A stretch of 64,000 nt of DNA, taken from NCBI RefSeq assembly GCF_018449515.1, contig NZ_JAAVUQ010000029.1, positions 1 to 64,000 on the forward strand. The letters are read 5' to 3'. Below are positions 26,748-34,928 of this stretch, one piece after another. Position 1 is the stretch's first letter; each line of letters starts with the position of its first letter. The DNA comes from Caballeronia sp. dw_19. Its GTDB lineage: Bacteria; Pseudomonadota; Gammaproteobacteria; Burkholderiales; Burkholderiaceae. The position numbers were made by a program, and so were the translations under genes. The notes beneath the pieces were generated by a model. That model did not search any database, was not told the DNA's origin, and saw only the letters and a program-made list of their open reading frames with translations.

Positions 26748-27080
26748 ATGAAAAAGATTGCCCTGTTCGTGATGTCCGCCGCTGTCCTCGCATCGTCAAG
26801 CGCATTTGCCCAGGCTCAAGGCCTGACCCGCGCCGAAGTCCGCCAACAACTCGTTGAAGCGCAGCAAGACGGGTCACAATTTGTCAGTAACACGTCGTAT
26901 CCCGATGTAGCTCGCATCTATACGAATCAGGTTGCGCAAGCCAGGCAGGGCACGTCGGCCTATGGCGGCGTGGCAGCCGGTTCGAGTGCCAGTTCCTCGC
27001 GTGTCGCGAATATCGGCAGCCCGAGTCATGAGGCTTGTGTCGGGCCGTACAGCTTCTGCAACATCTATGCGGGTTCTTGA
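26748..27080 (+). CDS. DUF4148 exported protein
   Basis: Small periplasmic or surface protein of 110 residues with a signal peptide (MKKIALFVMSAAVLASSSAFA). The DUF4148 signature follows it: GLTRAEVRQQLVEAQQDG, then SYPDVARIYTNQ. The family is abundant in Burkholderia and relatives and has no assigned biochemical role. The tail carries two Cys (EACVGPYSFCN) that could form a disulfide. It is probably monocistronic. Confidence 0.88.
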   Translation: MKKIALFVMSAAVLASSSAFAQAQGLTRAEVRQQLVEAQQDGSQFVSNTSYPDVARIYTNQVAQARQGTSAYGGVAAGSSASSSRVANIGSPSHEACVGPYSFCNIYAGS

Positions 27081-27178
27081 TGACAGCACGGACGACTCGT
27101 TCATGGTTAGATCGAGTCGCGAGTCGTCCTGTCGTGATTGCATGGGCTTAAGCGGTTAGCGTTAGCTGCTTGAACGAA

Positions 27179-27607
27179 TTATCGGAGCAGGATCAGTTGA
27201 GGCACAGTGTCCGCGCCGCACCATACAATTGCATTTTGGTCATGTTTCACACCGAGTTGTTTTGCATCACTAAGGATAAGGCCGAGAACCAGGAAGCTCG
27301 GTTCACCCGGCCATGTGCCTGACGGATGCTCGCCTGTCCCTTCGATAAAGCGTAAGTTCATGCGGCTAAGTTCTTCTGCAAGCGCGGCTTGCCGCAGAGT
27401 GTTGGCCGTGGCATTGGTCATCTCGCTGAATGGATTCGCCGCGGTGATAAACGCGCTGCAGTCAACGCCAAAGGCCCGGTGAAGTTTGGCGAGATCAGGA
27501 TTGGCGCGGCCTATGCGCAGCGTCGTGGGAGCATTGCCCAGGACGCGATAATGAGTTTCATCGTAAGCCCGGAGCGTGTCCGGATCGATAGTCGAATTGA
27601 ACTGCAA
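27179..27607 (-). CDS. DUF3293 domain-containing protein
   Basis: Cytosolic protein of 142 residues matching DUF3293: AYDETHYRVLG, TLRIGRANPDLAKLH, FITAANPFSEMT, LRFIEGTGEHPSGTWPGEPSFLVLGL and QNAIVWCGADTVPQLILL. No function is established for the family. It is a lone minus-strand gene in a mixed accessory region, with no operon partner. Confidence 0.85.
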   Translation of the reverse strand: MQFNSTIDPDTLRAYDETHYRVLGNAPTTLRIGRANPDLAKLHRAFGVDCSAFITAANPFSEMTNATANTLRQAALAEELSRMNLRFIEGTGEHPSGTWPGEPSFLVLGLILSDAKQLGVKHDQNAIVWCGADTVPQLILLR

Positions 27608-27829
27608 AGCAATCTCCTTGCGATAAAAACGCCAGACATATCAGAGTTTCGCCCTCTATTGTGCGCGTTGCCGAACACACGGTATCAATGTGATAAAGGC
27701 CGTTGTGTTAGCTACCTCTCGCTCAGCGTGAATGTCCTGACTCGCGGTGTTCACCGCGCCGCCCAGCACCTGTACGATGCTTTTTTTAGCATATAAAGCG
27801 CTCGCACAGGCGCCATTATCGAGGGGCAT

Positions 27830-28975
27830 ATGGATTCACCTATCCTGGCAAACGAGGACATGAAGGGCAGGCCGACCAGCGTTCATGTTCATCTTTACTA
27901 TGGCGTTGATCCAAGCCGGTATCGCAAAGACGAGAACGTTGGGTGCCTGTACGGTTATCACCACGCCGAGTCGGAATCGATGACCCTTTCGTATTCCCAC
28001 GATCATCCCGAAGGACGTGCTCTCCGCACTATTCGACGCGGCTTGAAAGCGCTTCTCGGTTGCGATCTCGTTCATACATTTCGCAATCGCGCAGCGCTGC
28101 TTGAAGCGGACGTGATCTGGACGCATACGGAGCGCGAGTATCTATCGGTGGCGTTATTGCTGATGCTCAAACGTGGTCCGCGTAAGCCGCTTCTGCTTGC
28201 ACAAAGTGTGTGGCTGCTCGACATATGGGAATCGCTTAGCGTGTTCAAGCGCGTGATCTTCAAGAGGCTGCTAAGCCAGGCGACCTTGCTGACGACCCTG
28301 ACTCACGACAACGCAGCGCTCACGAAAAAATTCTGGAATCACGAAGCAACGGTGGTGCTCTATGGTGTCAGTACCGACGATTTCCCTTTGCGGCCAGTGT
28401 CCGAGTGGCGTCCTCACGAACCGTTGCGCGTGGCGGCCATTGGTAACGATCGCGACCGCGATTGGCAGACCTTCATGGCCGCGTTTGAAAACGATCCGCG
28501 CTTCAACGCGAGGCTGGCGACCCAGCGCAAAGTCACGCGTTCTGATCGGGCGGATAACGTTGTTGTCGCGCCGGTGTCGGGGTTGGTTGAGCAACGTGCA
28601 CTCTATGAATGGGCCGATGTAATCGTCGTACCGCTTCATCCCAATCACCATGCATCAGGCATTACAGTTTTGCTCGAAGCGGTGACGGCTGGCAAGGCGG
28701 TCGTTGCAACGGGCATAGGCGGTCTGTCCGACTATTTCTCCGATGACGCCGTCTCATACGTACCGGTCCACGATGCACAAAGCTTGCGCGAGACTGTCGC
28801 TGCATTAGGCGCCGACCCTGAAGGCACGACGAAGCGAATTCGTCGCGCGCAGCAGGAGTTGGTGTCGAAGGATTTGACGACGCGCGGTTTCGCCCGGCAA
28901 CACGTCATGCTGACTCATCAAATGTTGCAGAACGCGGTGTCGGACGAACGAGTCGAGCCACTTGTGCGCGCTTAG
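27830..28975 (+). CDS. Glycosyltransferase (GT-B fold, GT4-like)
   Basis: Probable sugar transferase of 381 residues. The C-terminal half is typical of GT4: RVAAIGNDRDRDW, LYEWADVIVVPLHPNHHASGITVLLEAVTAGKAVVATGIGGL, with the nucleotide-sugar-binding Glu in LLEAV. The N-terminal acceptor domain is less conserved (HVHLYYGVDPSRYRKDENVG). No membrane helix is predicted by eye. Acceptor and sugar are unknown. The ATG at 27830 follows CGAGGGG. An intrinsic terminator closes the gene, so it is transcriptionally separate from the operon that follows. Confidence 0.82.
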   Translation: MDSPILANEDMKGRPTSVHVHLYYGVDPSRYRKDENVGCLYGYHHAESESMTLSYSHDHPEGRALRTIRRGLKALLGCDLVHTFRNRAALLEADVIWTHTEREYLSVALLLMLKRGPRKPLLLAQSVWLLDIWESLSVFKRVIFKRLLSQATLLTTLTHDNAALTKKFWNHEATVVLYGVSTDDFPLRPVSEWRPHEPLRVAAIGNDRDRDWQTFMAAFENDPRFNARLATQRKVTRSDRADNVVVAPVSGLVEQRALYEWADVIVVPLHPNHHASGITVLLEAVTAGKAVVATGIGGLSDYFSDDAVSYVPVHDAQSLRETVAALGADPEGTTKRIRRAQQELVSKDLTTRGFARQHVMLTHQMLQNAVSDERVEPLVRA

Positions 28976-29018
28976 CGGAGCGGGCGCGTGGGCTTCACAG
29001 GTTCAGCGGCACATACGG

Positions 29019-29058
29019 AAACAGGTTGCTTGTCTCACGACACGCAGCCTGTTTTTTT
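29019..29058 (+). terminator. Rho-independent terminator after the glycosyltransferase gene
   Basis: AAACAGGTTGC at 29019-29029 pairs with GCAGCCTGTTT at 29044-29054 (one G-U), followed by a run of seven T. It separates the glycosyltransferase from the acyl/sulfur operon that begins about 180 bp later. Confidence 0.88.
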
Positions 29059-29237
29059 ATTGGACAAATAAGCCAAGCCCGTCAATGAAACCCGAGCCCG
29101 CGCATTGTGCGGAAATCGGCAACGTGACGTTTCCTTTTCGCGGTTGAACAATTCCGCTATAGCGTCGATAGTGAAACCCAACCGCCGCACGCTGAGCCAG
29201 CCGGCCGGGAACACACAAACACTTTGTGGAGTTCAGG

Positions 29238-31742
29238 TTGGCCAAGACAACTCGCGCGAGCTGCGCCATCGAAAGCGATGCGGCGGATCTATTTCCGGAT
29301 GTGTGGTCCGTTGACGCCACGGAGTTTATCGCGGCGCTGGATCGCGAATTTGCGCAGCCGCGCCAGCACCTTCTCCACTACCGTAAAGAATGCTCGGGCC
29401 ATCGCCTGAACGGCGGTAACTTCGAATTCTTATCCAGCACAGCCGGCATCCGCAATGATCCGGATTGGCGCGTTACCGCCCCTCCCCAAGATTTGATCGA
29501 TAGGCGTGTGGAGATTGCCGGTCCGGCGGAGAACCGGAAGATTGTCATCAATGCGCTCAATGCTCATGCGCAAGTATGGGTGGCCGACCTGGAAGATGCG
29601 ATGTCGCCCACCTGGCACAACGCCATGGCGAGTCAGCGAAACCTGAAAGAAGCGGTCATGGGCGACATCACCTACCGTGACCCTCGGGGCAAGCAATACA
29701 GGCTCGAAGGCGGCACGACGGCGATCGTGGTCAGGCCGCGCGGCTGGCATTTGCCCGAGCAGCATGTGACGGTTGATGGACACGCTGCATCGGCCAGCCT
29801 GGTCGATTTCGGCCTGTACTTCTTTCATTGCGCACGCAGGCAACTCGAGCGCGGAAGCGGGCCTTACTTCTACTTGCCGAAGCTTGAAAACCACCTCGAA
29901 GCAAAGCTGTGGAACGATGTATTCGAATTTGCGCAGGACTGGATTGGTGTTCCCCGTGGCAGCATTCGCGCGACCGTGCTTATCGAGCACATTGGCGCGG
30001 CGTACGAAATGGACGAGATCCTGCATGCTCTCGGTCCTCACGCCGCTGGGCTAACCGCTGGCCGGTGGGATTATCTGTTCAGTATTGCGAAGGAATTCAG
30101 GAATCGACGGGATTTTGTCTTGCCCGACCGCGCGGAATTGACGATGGGGCTGCCGTTCATGCGCGCTTACACCGAGCTTCTGGTCCGCACGTGTCATCGG
30201 CGTGGCACGCATGCGTTGGGTGGTGTCGCCACGCAGATTCCGGATCGACACGATCCCGAGGCGCAACGCCGCGCGGTCGAAGTCGTGCGCCGCGACAAGG
30301 AGCGCGAGGCAATCGAGGGTTTCGACGGCACCTGGGTCGTTCACCCGGATCTGGTTCCGGTCTGTCACGCCGCCTTCGAGCACGTACTGTGCGGGCGCCC
30401 GCATCAGATCGGCCGCTCGCACGGCGAGGTCGAGGTCAAGACAACGGCCGCGGACCTGATGGCGGCCGATCGCCTGGACGGCTCGGTCACCGAGCATGGC
30501 TTGCGATCCAACATCGCGGTGTCTATCCGATATCTGGAGGCATGGTTGCGCGGTCATGGATCGGTCAGGCTGTTCGGTCTCATGGAAGGCGCGGCGACCG
30601 TCGAGATTGCCCGGTCGCAGGTCTGGCAATGGCTGCGCCACGGCACGCGTCTGCGGGATGGGCGTCAGGTGACGCGCGAACTGGTTCGCGCAATGGTCAC
30701 GGAGGAGATCGATACATATCGCGCGGAATCGACTGAAACCCTGACCGACCGCGAGATAGAACGAGCCAGGGCTTTGTTCGAAGAAGTCGCCATGCGGGAG
30801 GACTTCCCCGAGTTCCTGACGCTGCCCGGGTACGCCCGATTGAACCGGTCATCCGAACATGACTCGGCCGCGACCGGGTATGGATGGAGCGCGGCATCGG
30901 CGTCGGTCCGGGAAAGCACCTTGGCGCTCACCTGCAGCAGCGGCATGTTCACGCATTTGCAACTCAAGCCACGCGTTGCGTTTTCCTTCGGGTTCATGGG
31001 GTGGTCGGCGTGGCTGATCGAGCATGCCGTCTCGCATGCGGCGCTGATCCGCGATCATGCCACCGGCTTTGTTCCCATCGGTCTCGAGATTGCCTATGTA
31101 AAACCGTCGACGTTCTTCGATTGCGAGTCGCTCAGTGTCACTACGCGGGTCAGGACGTGGAACCCGAAACGCTTTCATACCCTTCAGGACGTGGACGTGC
31201 TGCTCGCGAATGAACAGGGCGTACCGATCGCTCGCGTAGTCATGCAAGAGGTGTGCGTTCGCATCGAGTCGATAGAAACACTTGCGGCAGCGCCGGGACG
31301 CGTGCCCGATGATCTGGCGAAGCTGTTGCTCGACTGTCCCGACGATATCGACGAGCGGCCCGTGCTGCTCAATCGCGGTGCCGCGCGAGTGCCGGCGAAT
31401 GCCGAGCCCATTGCTGAACACCGGCACGAATTCGTGGTGCATCGCCATGCTTGCGAGGTAGCGGACCAATGGTATTCCGAGCACGTGTGCGATTTCATAG
31501 GCGATAGTCGCGAGGCCATGGTGCTCCTCCTCGTCGATAAACATCCGGAACTGCTCGCGGGTCTGGCCCAGCGTATAGAGCGCCTGAGCATCGGTTTGCG
31601 CAGGCCTTTCATGCTCTTCGACCGAGGCGAGATCCTGACCACGGCTTATCGCGTAGGCGCCGACATTCATTTCGTCCATCGGTTGCTGACCGCATCCGGG
31701 GCCGACGCCGGCGACGCGGTCGAAGTGTTCCGGTCGGCGTGA
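29238..31742 (+). CDS. Malate synthase A-like protein fused to a C-terminal hotdog-like region; catalytic Asp replaced
   Basis: About 834 residues, against roughly 533 for malate synthase A, which condenses glyoxylate with acetyl-CoA. Residues 1-540 follow the AceB pattern: RPRGWHL with the substrate Arg (R168), IEHIGAAYEMDEILHAL, GRWDYLFS with the metal-binding Asp, and FDGTWVVHPDL. The motif GLMED, whose Asp is D447 in E. coli AceB, reads GLMEG here (Gly451; codon GGC at 30588-30590). The last 290 residues (HLQLKPRVAFSFGFMGW; EFVVHRHACEVADQWYSEHV) look like one or two hotdog folds. First gene of a nine-gene operon. TTG at 29238 is chosen for GGAG upstream; GTG at 29226 is possible. Confidence 0.85.
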   Translation: MAKTTRASCAIESDAADLFPDVWSVDATEFIAALDREFAQPRQHLLHYRKECSGHRLNGGNFEFLSSTAGIRNDPDWRVTAPPQDLIDRRVEIAGPAENRKIVINALNAHAQVWVADLEDAMSPTWHNAMASQRNLKEAVMGDITYRDPRGKQYRLEGGTTAIVVRPRGWHLPEQHVTVDGHAASASLVDFGLYFFHCARRQLERGSGPYFYLPKLENHLEAKLWNDVFEFAQDWIGVPRGSIRATVLIEHIGAAYEMDEILHALGPHAAGLTAGRWDYLFSIAKEFRNRRDFVLPDRAELTMGLPFMRAYTELLVRTCHRRGTHALGGVATQIPDRHDPEAQRRAVEVVRRDKEREAIEGFDGTWVVHPDLVPVCHAAFEHVLCGRPHQIGRSHGEVEVKTTAADLMAADRLDGSVTEHGLRSNIAVSIRYLEAWLRGHGSVRLFGLMEGAATVEIARSQVWQWLRHGTRLRDGRQVTRELVRAMVTEEIDTYRAESTETLTDREIERARALFEEVAMREDFPEFLTLPGYARLNRSSEHDSAATGYGWSAASASVRESTLALTCSSGMFTHLQLKPRVAFSFGFMGWSAWLIEHAVSHAALIRDHATGFVPIGLEIAYVKPSTFFDCESLSVTTRVRTWNPKRFHTLQDVDVLLANEQGVPIARVVMQEVCVRIESIETLAAAPGRVPDDLAKLLLDCPDDIDERPVLLNRGAARVPANAEPIAEHRHEFVVHRHACEVADQWYSEHVCDFIGDSREAMVLLLVDKHPELLAGLAQRIERLSIGLRRPFMLFDRGEILTTAYRVGADIHFVHRLLTASGADAGDAVEVFRSA

Positions 31743-31767
31743 CAGTCAAGCTAAAAAGGGATTGACC

Positions 31768-32031
31768 ATGACGTTCCTGTTCTCTGGATCGTTGCTGCGG
31801 TACGTGGGTTATCGGCGGCAGATTGTTTATGAACAAAACACGCTCGACGAGGCCCTTCAAGCGCTATTTTCAGAATTCCCGGAACTGAAAGGATTACTGA
31901 TGAATGGCGAGATGACGCTGAAACGAACGATGCGTCTGGCGATCAACAATGAAGTGATTCGCAGCGATCTGACCCGGCCGCTTGCATCGGGTGATCTGGT
32001 CGAGATCATGACCGCCATCTCCGGCGGTTGA
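31768..32031 (+). CDS. MoaD/ThiS-family sulfur-carrier-like protein
   Basis: Ubiquitin-fold small protein of 87 residues ending in Gly-Gly (EIMTAISGG), the terminus that is adenylated and thiocarboxylated in MoaD and ThiS. Other family signs are the TLDEALQALFSEFPEL helix and LAINNEVIRSDLTRPLASGDLVEI. The rhodanese-ThiF fusion at the end of the operon is its obvious activating enzyme. No molybdopterin or thiamine genes are near, so a pathway-specific sulfur donor is more likely than cofactor synthesis (inference). ATG at 31768 follows AAAAAGGG. Confidence 0.88.
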   Translation: MTFLFSGSLLRYVGYRRQIVYEQNTLDEALQALFSEFPELKGLLMNGEMTLKRTMRLAINNEVIRSDLTRPLASGDLVEIMTAISGG

Positions 32032-32072
32032 GCAGTCTGCCGCAGCGACGGCTATCCGAAGGAGAACATGCA

Positions 32073-32312
32073 ATGTCCCTCGACACCCGACTACGATCGG
32101 TATTCGATACGGTGCTGGAACTGGACAGGACGCTGCCCGATTCGGCGCTGCGTTATCAGGAGACGCCGGGCTGGGATTCGCTCGGCGCGGTGTTGCTGAT
32201 CTCATCCATTGAAGATGAATTCAAGGTTGAGATCGACACCGAGCGGGCGTTGAAGATGGACACCTTCAGCGGCGCTTCGCAGTTGCTCCGTGAGCTTGGG
32301 GTGCGGGATTGA
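32073..32312 (+). CDS. Acyl carrier protein
   Basis: Acidic four-helix carrier of 79 residues with the phosphopantetheine site GWDSLG (Ser36), followed by AVLLISSIEDEFKVEID, the usual helix II. It differs from housekeeping AcpP (DSLD/DSLDTVE context) and resembles dedicated carriers of secondary pathways. The acyl ligase, LuxE, LuxC and reductases of the operon probably act on its thioester. No phosphopantetheinyl transferase is nearby, so a housekeeping one would have to modify it. ATG at 32073 follows AAGGAGAA. Confidence 0.92.
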   Translation: MSLDTRLRSVFDTVLELDRTLPDSALRYQETPGWDSLGAVLLISSIEDEFKVEIDTERALKMDTFSGASQLLRELGVRD

Positions 32313-32325
32313 TCCGGCAATCGTC

Positions 32326-33384
32326 ATGACCGGCTTGCCGATAAACCAGAGCGTGCGGGAGACCGTGCTGCTACCGCAGATGGTCGAGCTGATCGAGCAT
32401 CATCGGCGTGCTTGTCCCGCGTACGCCCGCGTGCTCGATGCCATCGGTCATTCGTCCGGTCGCCGTTATGCGCAAACTCGCGAACTGCCGTGGCTGCCCG
32501 TGCGCCTGTTCAAGGAGCACGCGCTGATCAGCACCGGCCGCGAACAGGTGACCGTGCTGACGTCGTCCGGTACGACCAGCACGAACGTCAGCCGGATTGC
32601 GCTAGACCGGGACGCCGCCGAGCGCCAGCGACATCTGCTCACCGCGACGCTGGCGACGGTGACGGGTCCGCGGCGTCTGCCGTTGCTCATTATCGATTCG
32701 CCCTCGGCGGTACGTGGGGAACGCTCGTCGATCCGTGGCGCCACAGTGCTGGGCGTGATGAATGTCGGGCGGGAACACGTCTTTGCGCTGGATGACGAGC
32801 AAGGTATCGATGCCACCACCGTCGCGAATTTCCTGCAACGCCACGGCCATGCAACGTTCCTGATCTTCGGCTTCACATCGCTGGTCTGGACACGGTTTTA
32901 CGCCTTCGCGCGATCACACGGATTCGACCTGGCCCACGCGATCCTGCTGCACACCGGCGGCTGGAAAAAGCTCGCCGATCAAGCCGTATCGCCGCAGGAA
33001 TTTCGCGCTGGCTTTCTCGCTGCGACCGGCCTTCATCGATGCCACAACTTCTACGGGATGGTCGAGCAGGGCGGCACGATCCACATCGAATCAGCATCCG
33101 GCGATGGTCTGTATTGCCCGGATTTCGCCGATGTCATCATCCGCGATCCTGAGACCTGGGAGGAGGCTCCCATTGGCACGGAAGGCGTTATCGAAGTGTT
33201 GAGCGCCGTCCCGCGCGCGCATCCGGGTCACGTGCTGCTCACTGAAGACCGGGGCGTGGTGCATGGCATCGACGATGGCGAGTGGCCGGGCAAACGCTTC
33301 TCCGTGCTCGGTCGGCTCGCGCGCGCCGAACCTCGCGGATGCGCGGACACGTTGCCCGAAACCGCCAACGGGGCGCGGCCATGA
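32326..33384 (+). CDS. LuxE-type acyl-protein synthetase
   Basis: Homologue (352 residues) of LuxE, which activates a fatty acid as acyl-AMP and transfers it to its own Cys and then to the LuxC reductase. The AMP-forming loop is TSSGTTS (residues 79-85), followed by HTGGWKKL and HNFYGMVEQGG. Near the C terminus LGRLARAEPRGC places Cys339 where LuxE has its acylated Cys. Luciferase genes luxAB and thioesterase luxD are absent, so the context is not bioluminescence. ATG at 32326 gives a 13 bp gap from the ACP stop; an in-frame GTG lies at 32290. Confidence 0.87.
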   Translation: MTGLPINQSVRETVLLPQMVELIEHHRRACPAYARVLDAIGHSSGRRYAQTRELPWLPVRLFKEHALISTGREQVTVLTSSGTTSTNVSRIALDRDAAERQRHLLTATLATVTGPRRLPLLIIDSPSAVRGERSSIRGATVLGVMNVGREHVFALDDEQGIDATTVANFLQRHGHATFLIFGFTSLVWTRFYAFARSHGFDLAHAILLHTGGWKKLADQAVSPQEFRAGFLAATGLHRCHNFYGMVEQGGTIHIESASGDGLYCPDFADVIIRDPETWEEAPIGTEGVIEVLSAVPRAHPGHVLLTEDRGVVHGIDDGEWPGKRFSVLGRLARAEPRGCADTLPETANGARP

Positions 33385-34148
33385 GCGGCCTGCTCGAAGG
33401 CCGGAGGCTGCTTATCACCGGCGTCATCAACCATGCGTCGATCGCCTTCGCGGTGGCGAAGCTGGCGCAAGAACAGGGCGCGGAGATTGTGCTCACCGGC
33501 CACGGCCGGCTGCATATGGTCGAGGATGCTGCAAGGCGGTTGCCGCGACCCCCGCCGGTTGTCGAACTCGATGTCACCCAAAGCGAGCAACTTGCCACGC
33601 TGGCCGAGCGTGTGCGGGTTCACTTGCCGCGGCTGGATGGCGTCCTGCACTCGATCGCCTTTGCGCCGCGTGGGGCTATCGGCGGGGATTTCCTGGCTAC
33701 GGCCTGGGCAGATGTATCGACGACCTTGCAGGTCTCGACCTATTCGCTACAGGCACTCGCCGTCGCGGTGCTGCCGTTGATGGACGCAGGCGGCTCGATC
33801 GTTGGCCTGGATTTCGATGCCTCCGTCACATGGCCCGGCTACGACTGGATGGGCGTGGCCAAAGCCGGCCTGGAGTCGAGCGCGCGTTACCTCGCCCGTG
33901 ATCTCGGCGCACGCGGGATACGCGTCAATCTCGTCGCGGCCGGTCCTTTGCGCACTGCCGCCTCTCACGGCGAGCCGAGTTTCGGCGATATCGCCGCGGC
34001 CTGGAAAGCCCGAGCGCCACTCGGCTGGAATCCCGCCGACGCCAACGGCGTCGCTCGCACCTGCGTGGCGTTGCTATCGGACTGGTTTCCTGTCACCACC
34101 GGCGAAATCGTGCATGCCGATGGCGGCTTTCACACGGTCGGCGTCTGA
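33381..34148 (+). CDS. InhA-type enoyl-ACP reductase
   Basis: FabI-superfamily NAD(P)H-dependent enoyl reductase of 255 residues. It is closer in motif to mycobacterial InhA than to ordinary proteobacterial FabI: GLLEGRRLLITG, SIAFAVAKLAQEQGAEIVLTG, LHSIAF (Ser91 at InhA Ser94), VGLDFD, NLVAAGP, APLGWN and LLSDWFPVTTG. The catalytic pair is Tyr154 and Lys161. It would saturate an enoyl thioester, probably on the operon's ACP. The start ATG overlaps the luxE-like stop. Its unusual affinity suggests acquisition from an actinobacterial source, which a phylogeny must test. Confidence 0.88.
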   Translation: MSGLLEGRRLLITGVINHASIAFAVAKLAQEQGAEIVLTGHGRLHMVEDAARRLPRPPPVVELDVTQSEQLATLAERVRVHLPRLDGVLHSIAFAPRGAIGGDFLATAWADVSTTLQVSTYSLQALAVAVLPLMDAGGSIVGLDFDASVTWPGYDWMGVAKAGLESSARYLARDLGARGIRVNLVAAGPLRTAASHGEPSFGDIAAAWKARAPLGWNPADANGVARTCVALLSDWFPVTTGEIVHADGGFHTVGV

Positions 34149-34172
34149 CATGGCGCGCTTCTGGGGGTATCG

Positions 34173-34928
34173 ATGAATACGGCGCGTAGTTTCAGCAATC
34201 GTATTGCCGTGGTGATCGGCGGCACGCGTGGCATCGGACAGGCGAGCGCGCGCTTGCTGGCCGCAGCGGGAGCGACCGTGATATTAACCGGCACGGATCA
34301 GGGGAAAGCCGAACGCGAGGCAAAGCAACTTGCCGCCGAATACGGCGTTAATGCGACTGGCCGGGCGCTGGATCTGAGCGACTACGCGTCCATTGGCGCG
34401 ACCATCAAGTCGATTGCCGCCGAGCATGGCGCTATCGACGCGCTGGTGCTCAGTGCGGGCGTGATGCAGAGCACGCCGCTGGGCATGACGCAGGAATCGG
34501 TCGCGCGCCATCTGCTCGACGTCAATCTGCTGGGCGCGATCGAAGTGTTGCAGGTCACGGCGAAAGTGATGATGCGGCGTCGTCACGGCGCCATTGTGTT
34601 GCTTGCATCGATAGCCGGCGAGCGCGGCGCCGCGGGCCAGGCAGTCTATGCGGCAACCAAGGCCGGCATTGCCGCAATGGCGCGCTCGGCGGCGAAAGAA
34701 CTGGGACCGCTCGGTATTCGGGTGAATGCGGTGGCGCCCGGTTTGATCGATACCGATCTGCTGGCGAATCTCCCCACCGATGTCATCGCCGCACGTCGCG
34801 CGCAGACCGCGTTGCGCAGGCTTGGCACAGCGACTGAGGTGGCGGCGACGATCCGCTTCCTGCTCAGCGACGAAGCGTCTTTTATCACCGGACAAGTGCT
34901 CGGTGTCGACGGAGGCCTGACCTTATGA
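34173..34928 (+). CDS. FabG-like SDR (3-oxoacyl-ACP reductase type)
   Basis: Classical SDR of 251 residues with GGTRGIG, Asn118, Ser146, Tyr159 and Lys163, and the C-terminal FITGQVLGVDGG typical of FabG. The usual NNAG reads LSAG here. It probably reduces a 3-oxo or 2-oxo thioester to the hydroxy compound in the operon's pathway, but the substrate cannot be read from sequence. It lies 24 bp after the InhA-type gene, and its stop overlaps the ligase start (ATGA). Confidence 0.88.
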   Translation: MNTARSFSNRIAVVIGGTRGIGQASARLLAAAGATVILTGTDQGKAEREAKQLAAEYGVNATGRALDLSDYASIGATIKSIAAEHGAIDALVLSAGVMQSTPLGMTQESVARHLLDVNLLGAIEVLQVTAKVMMRRRHGAIVLLASIAGERGAAGQAVYAATKAGIAAMARSAAKELGPLGIRVNAVAPGLIDTDLLANLPTDVIAARRAQTALRRLGTATEVAATIRFLLSDEASFITGQVLGVDGGLTL

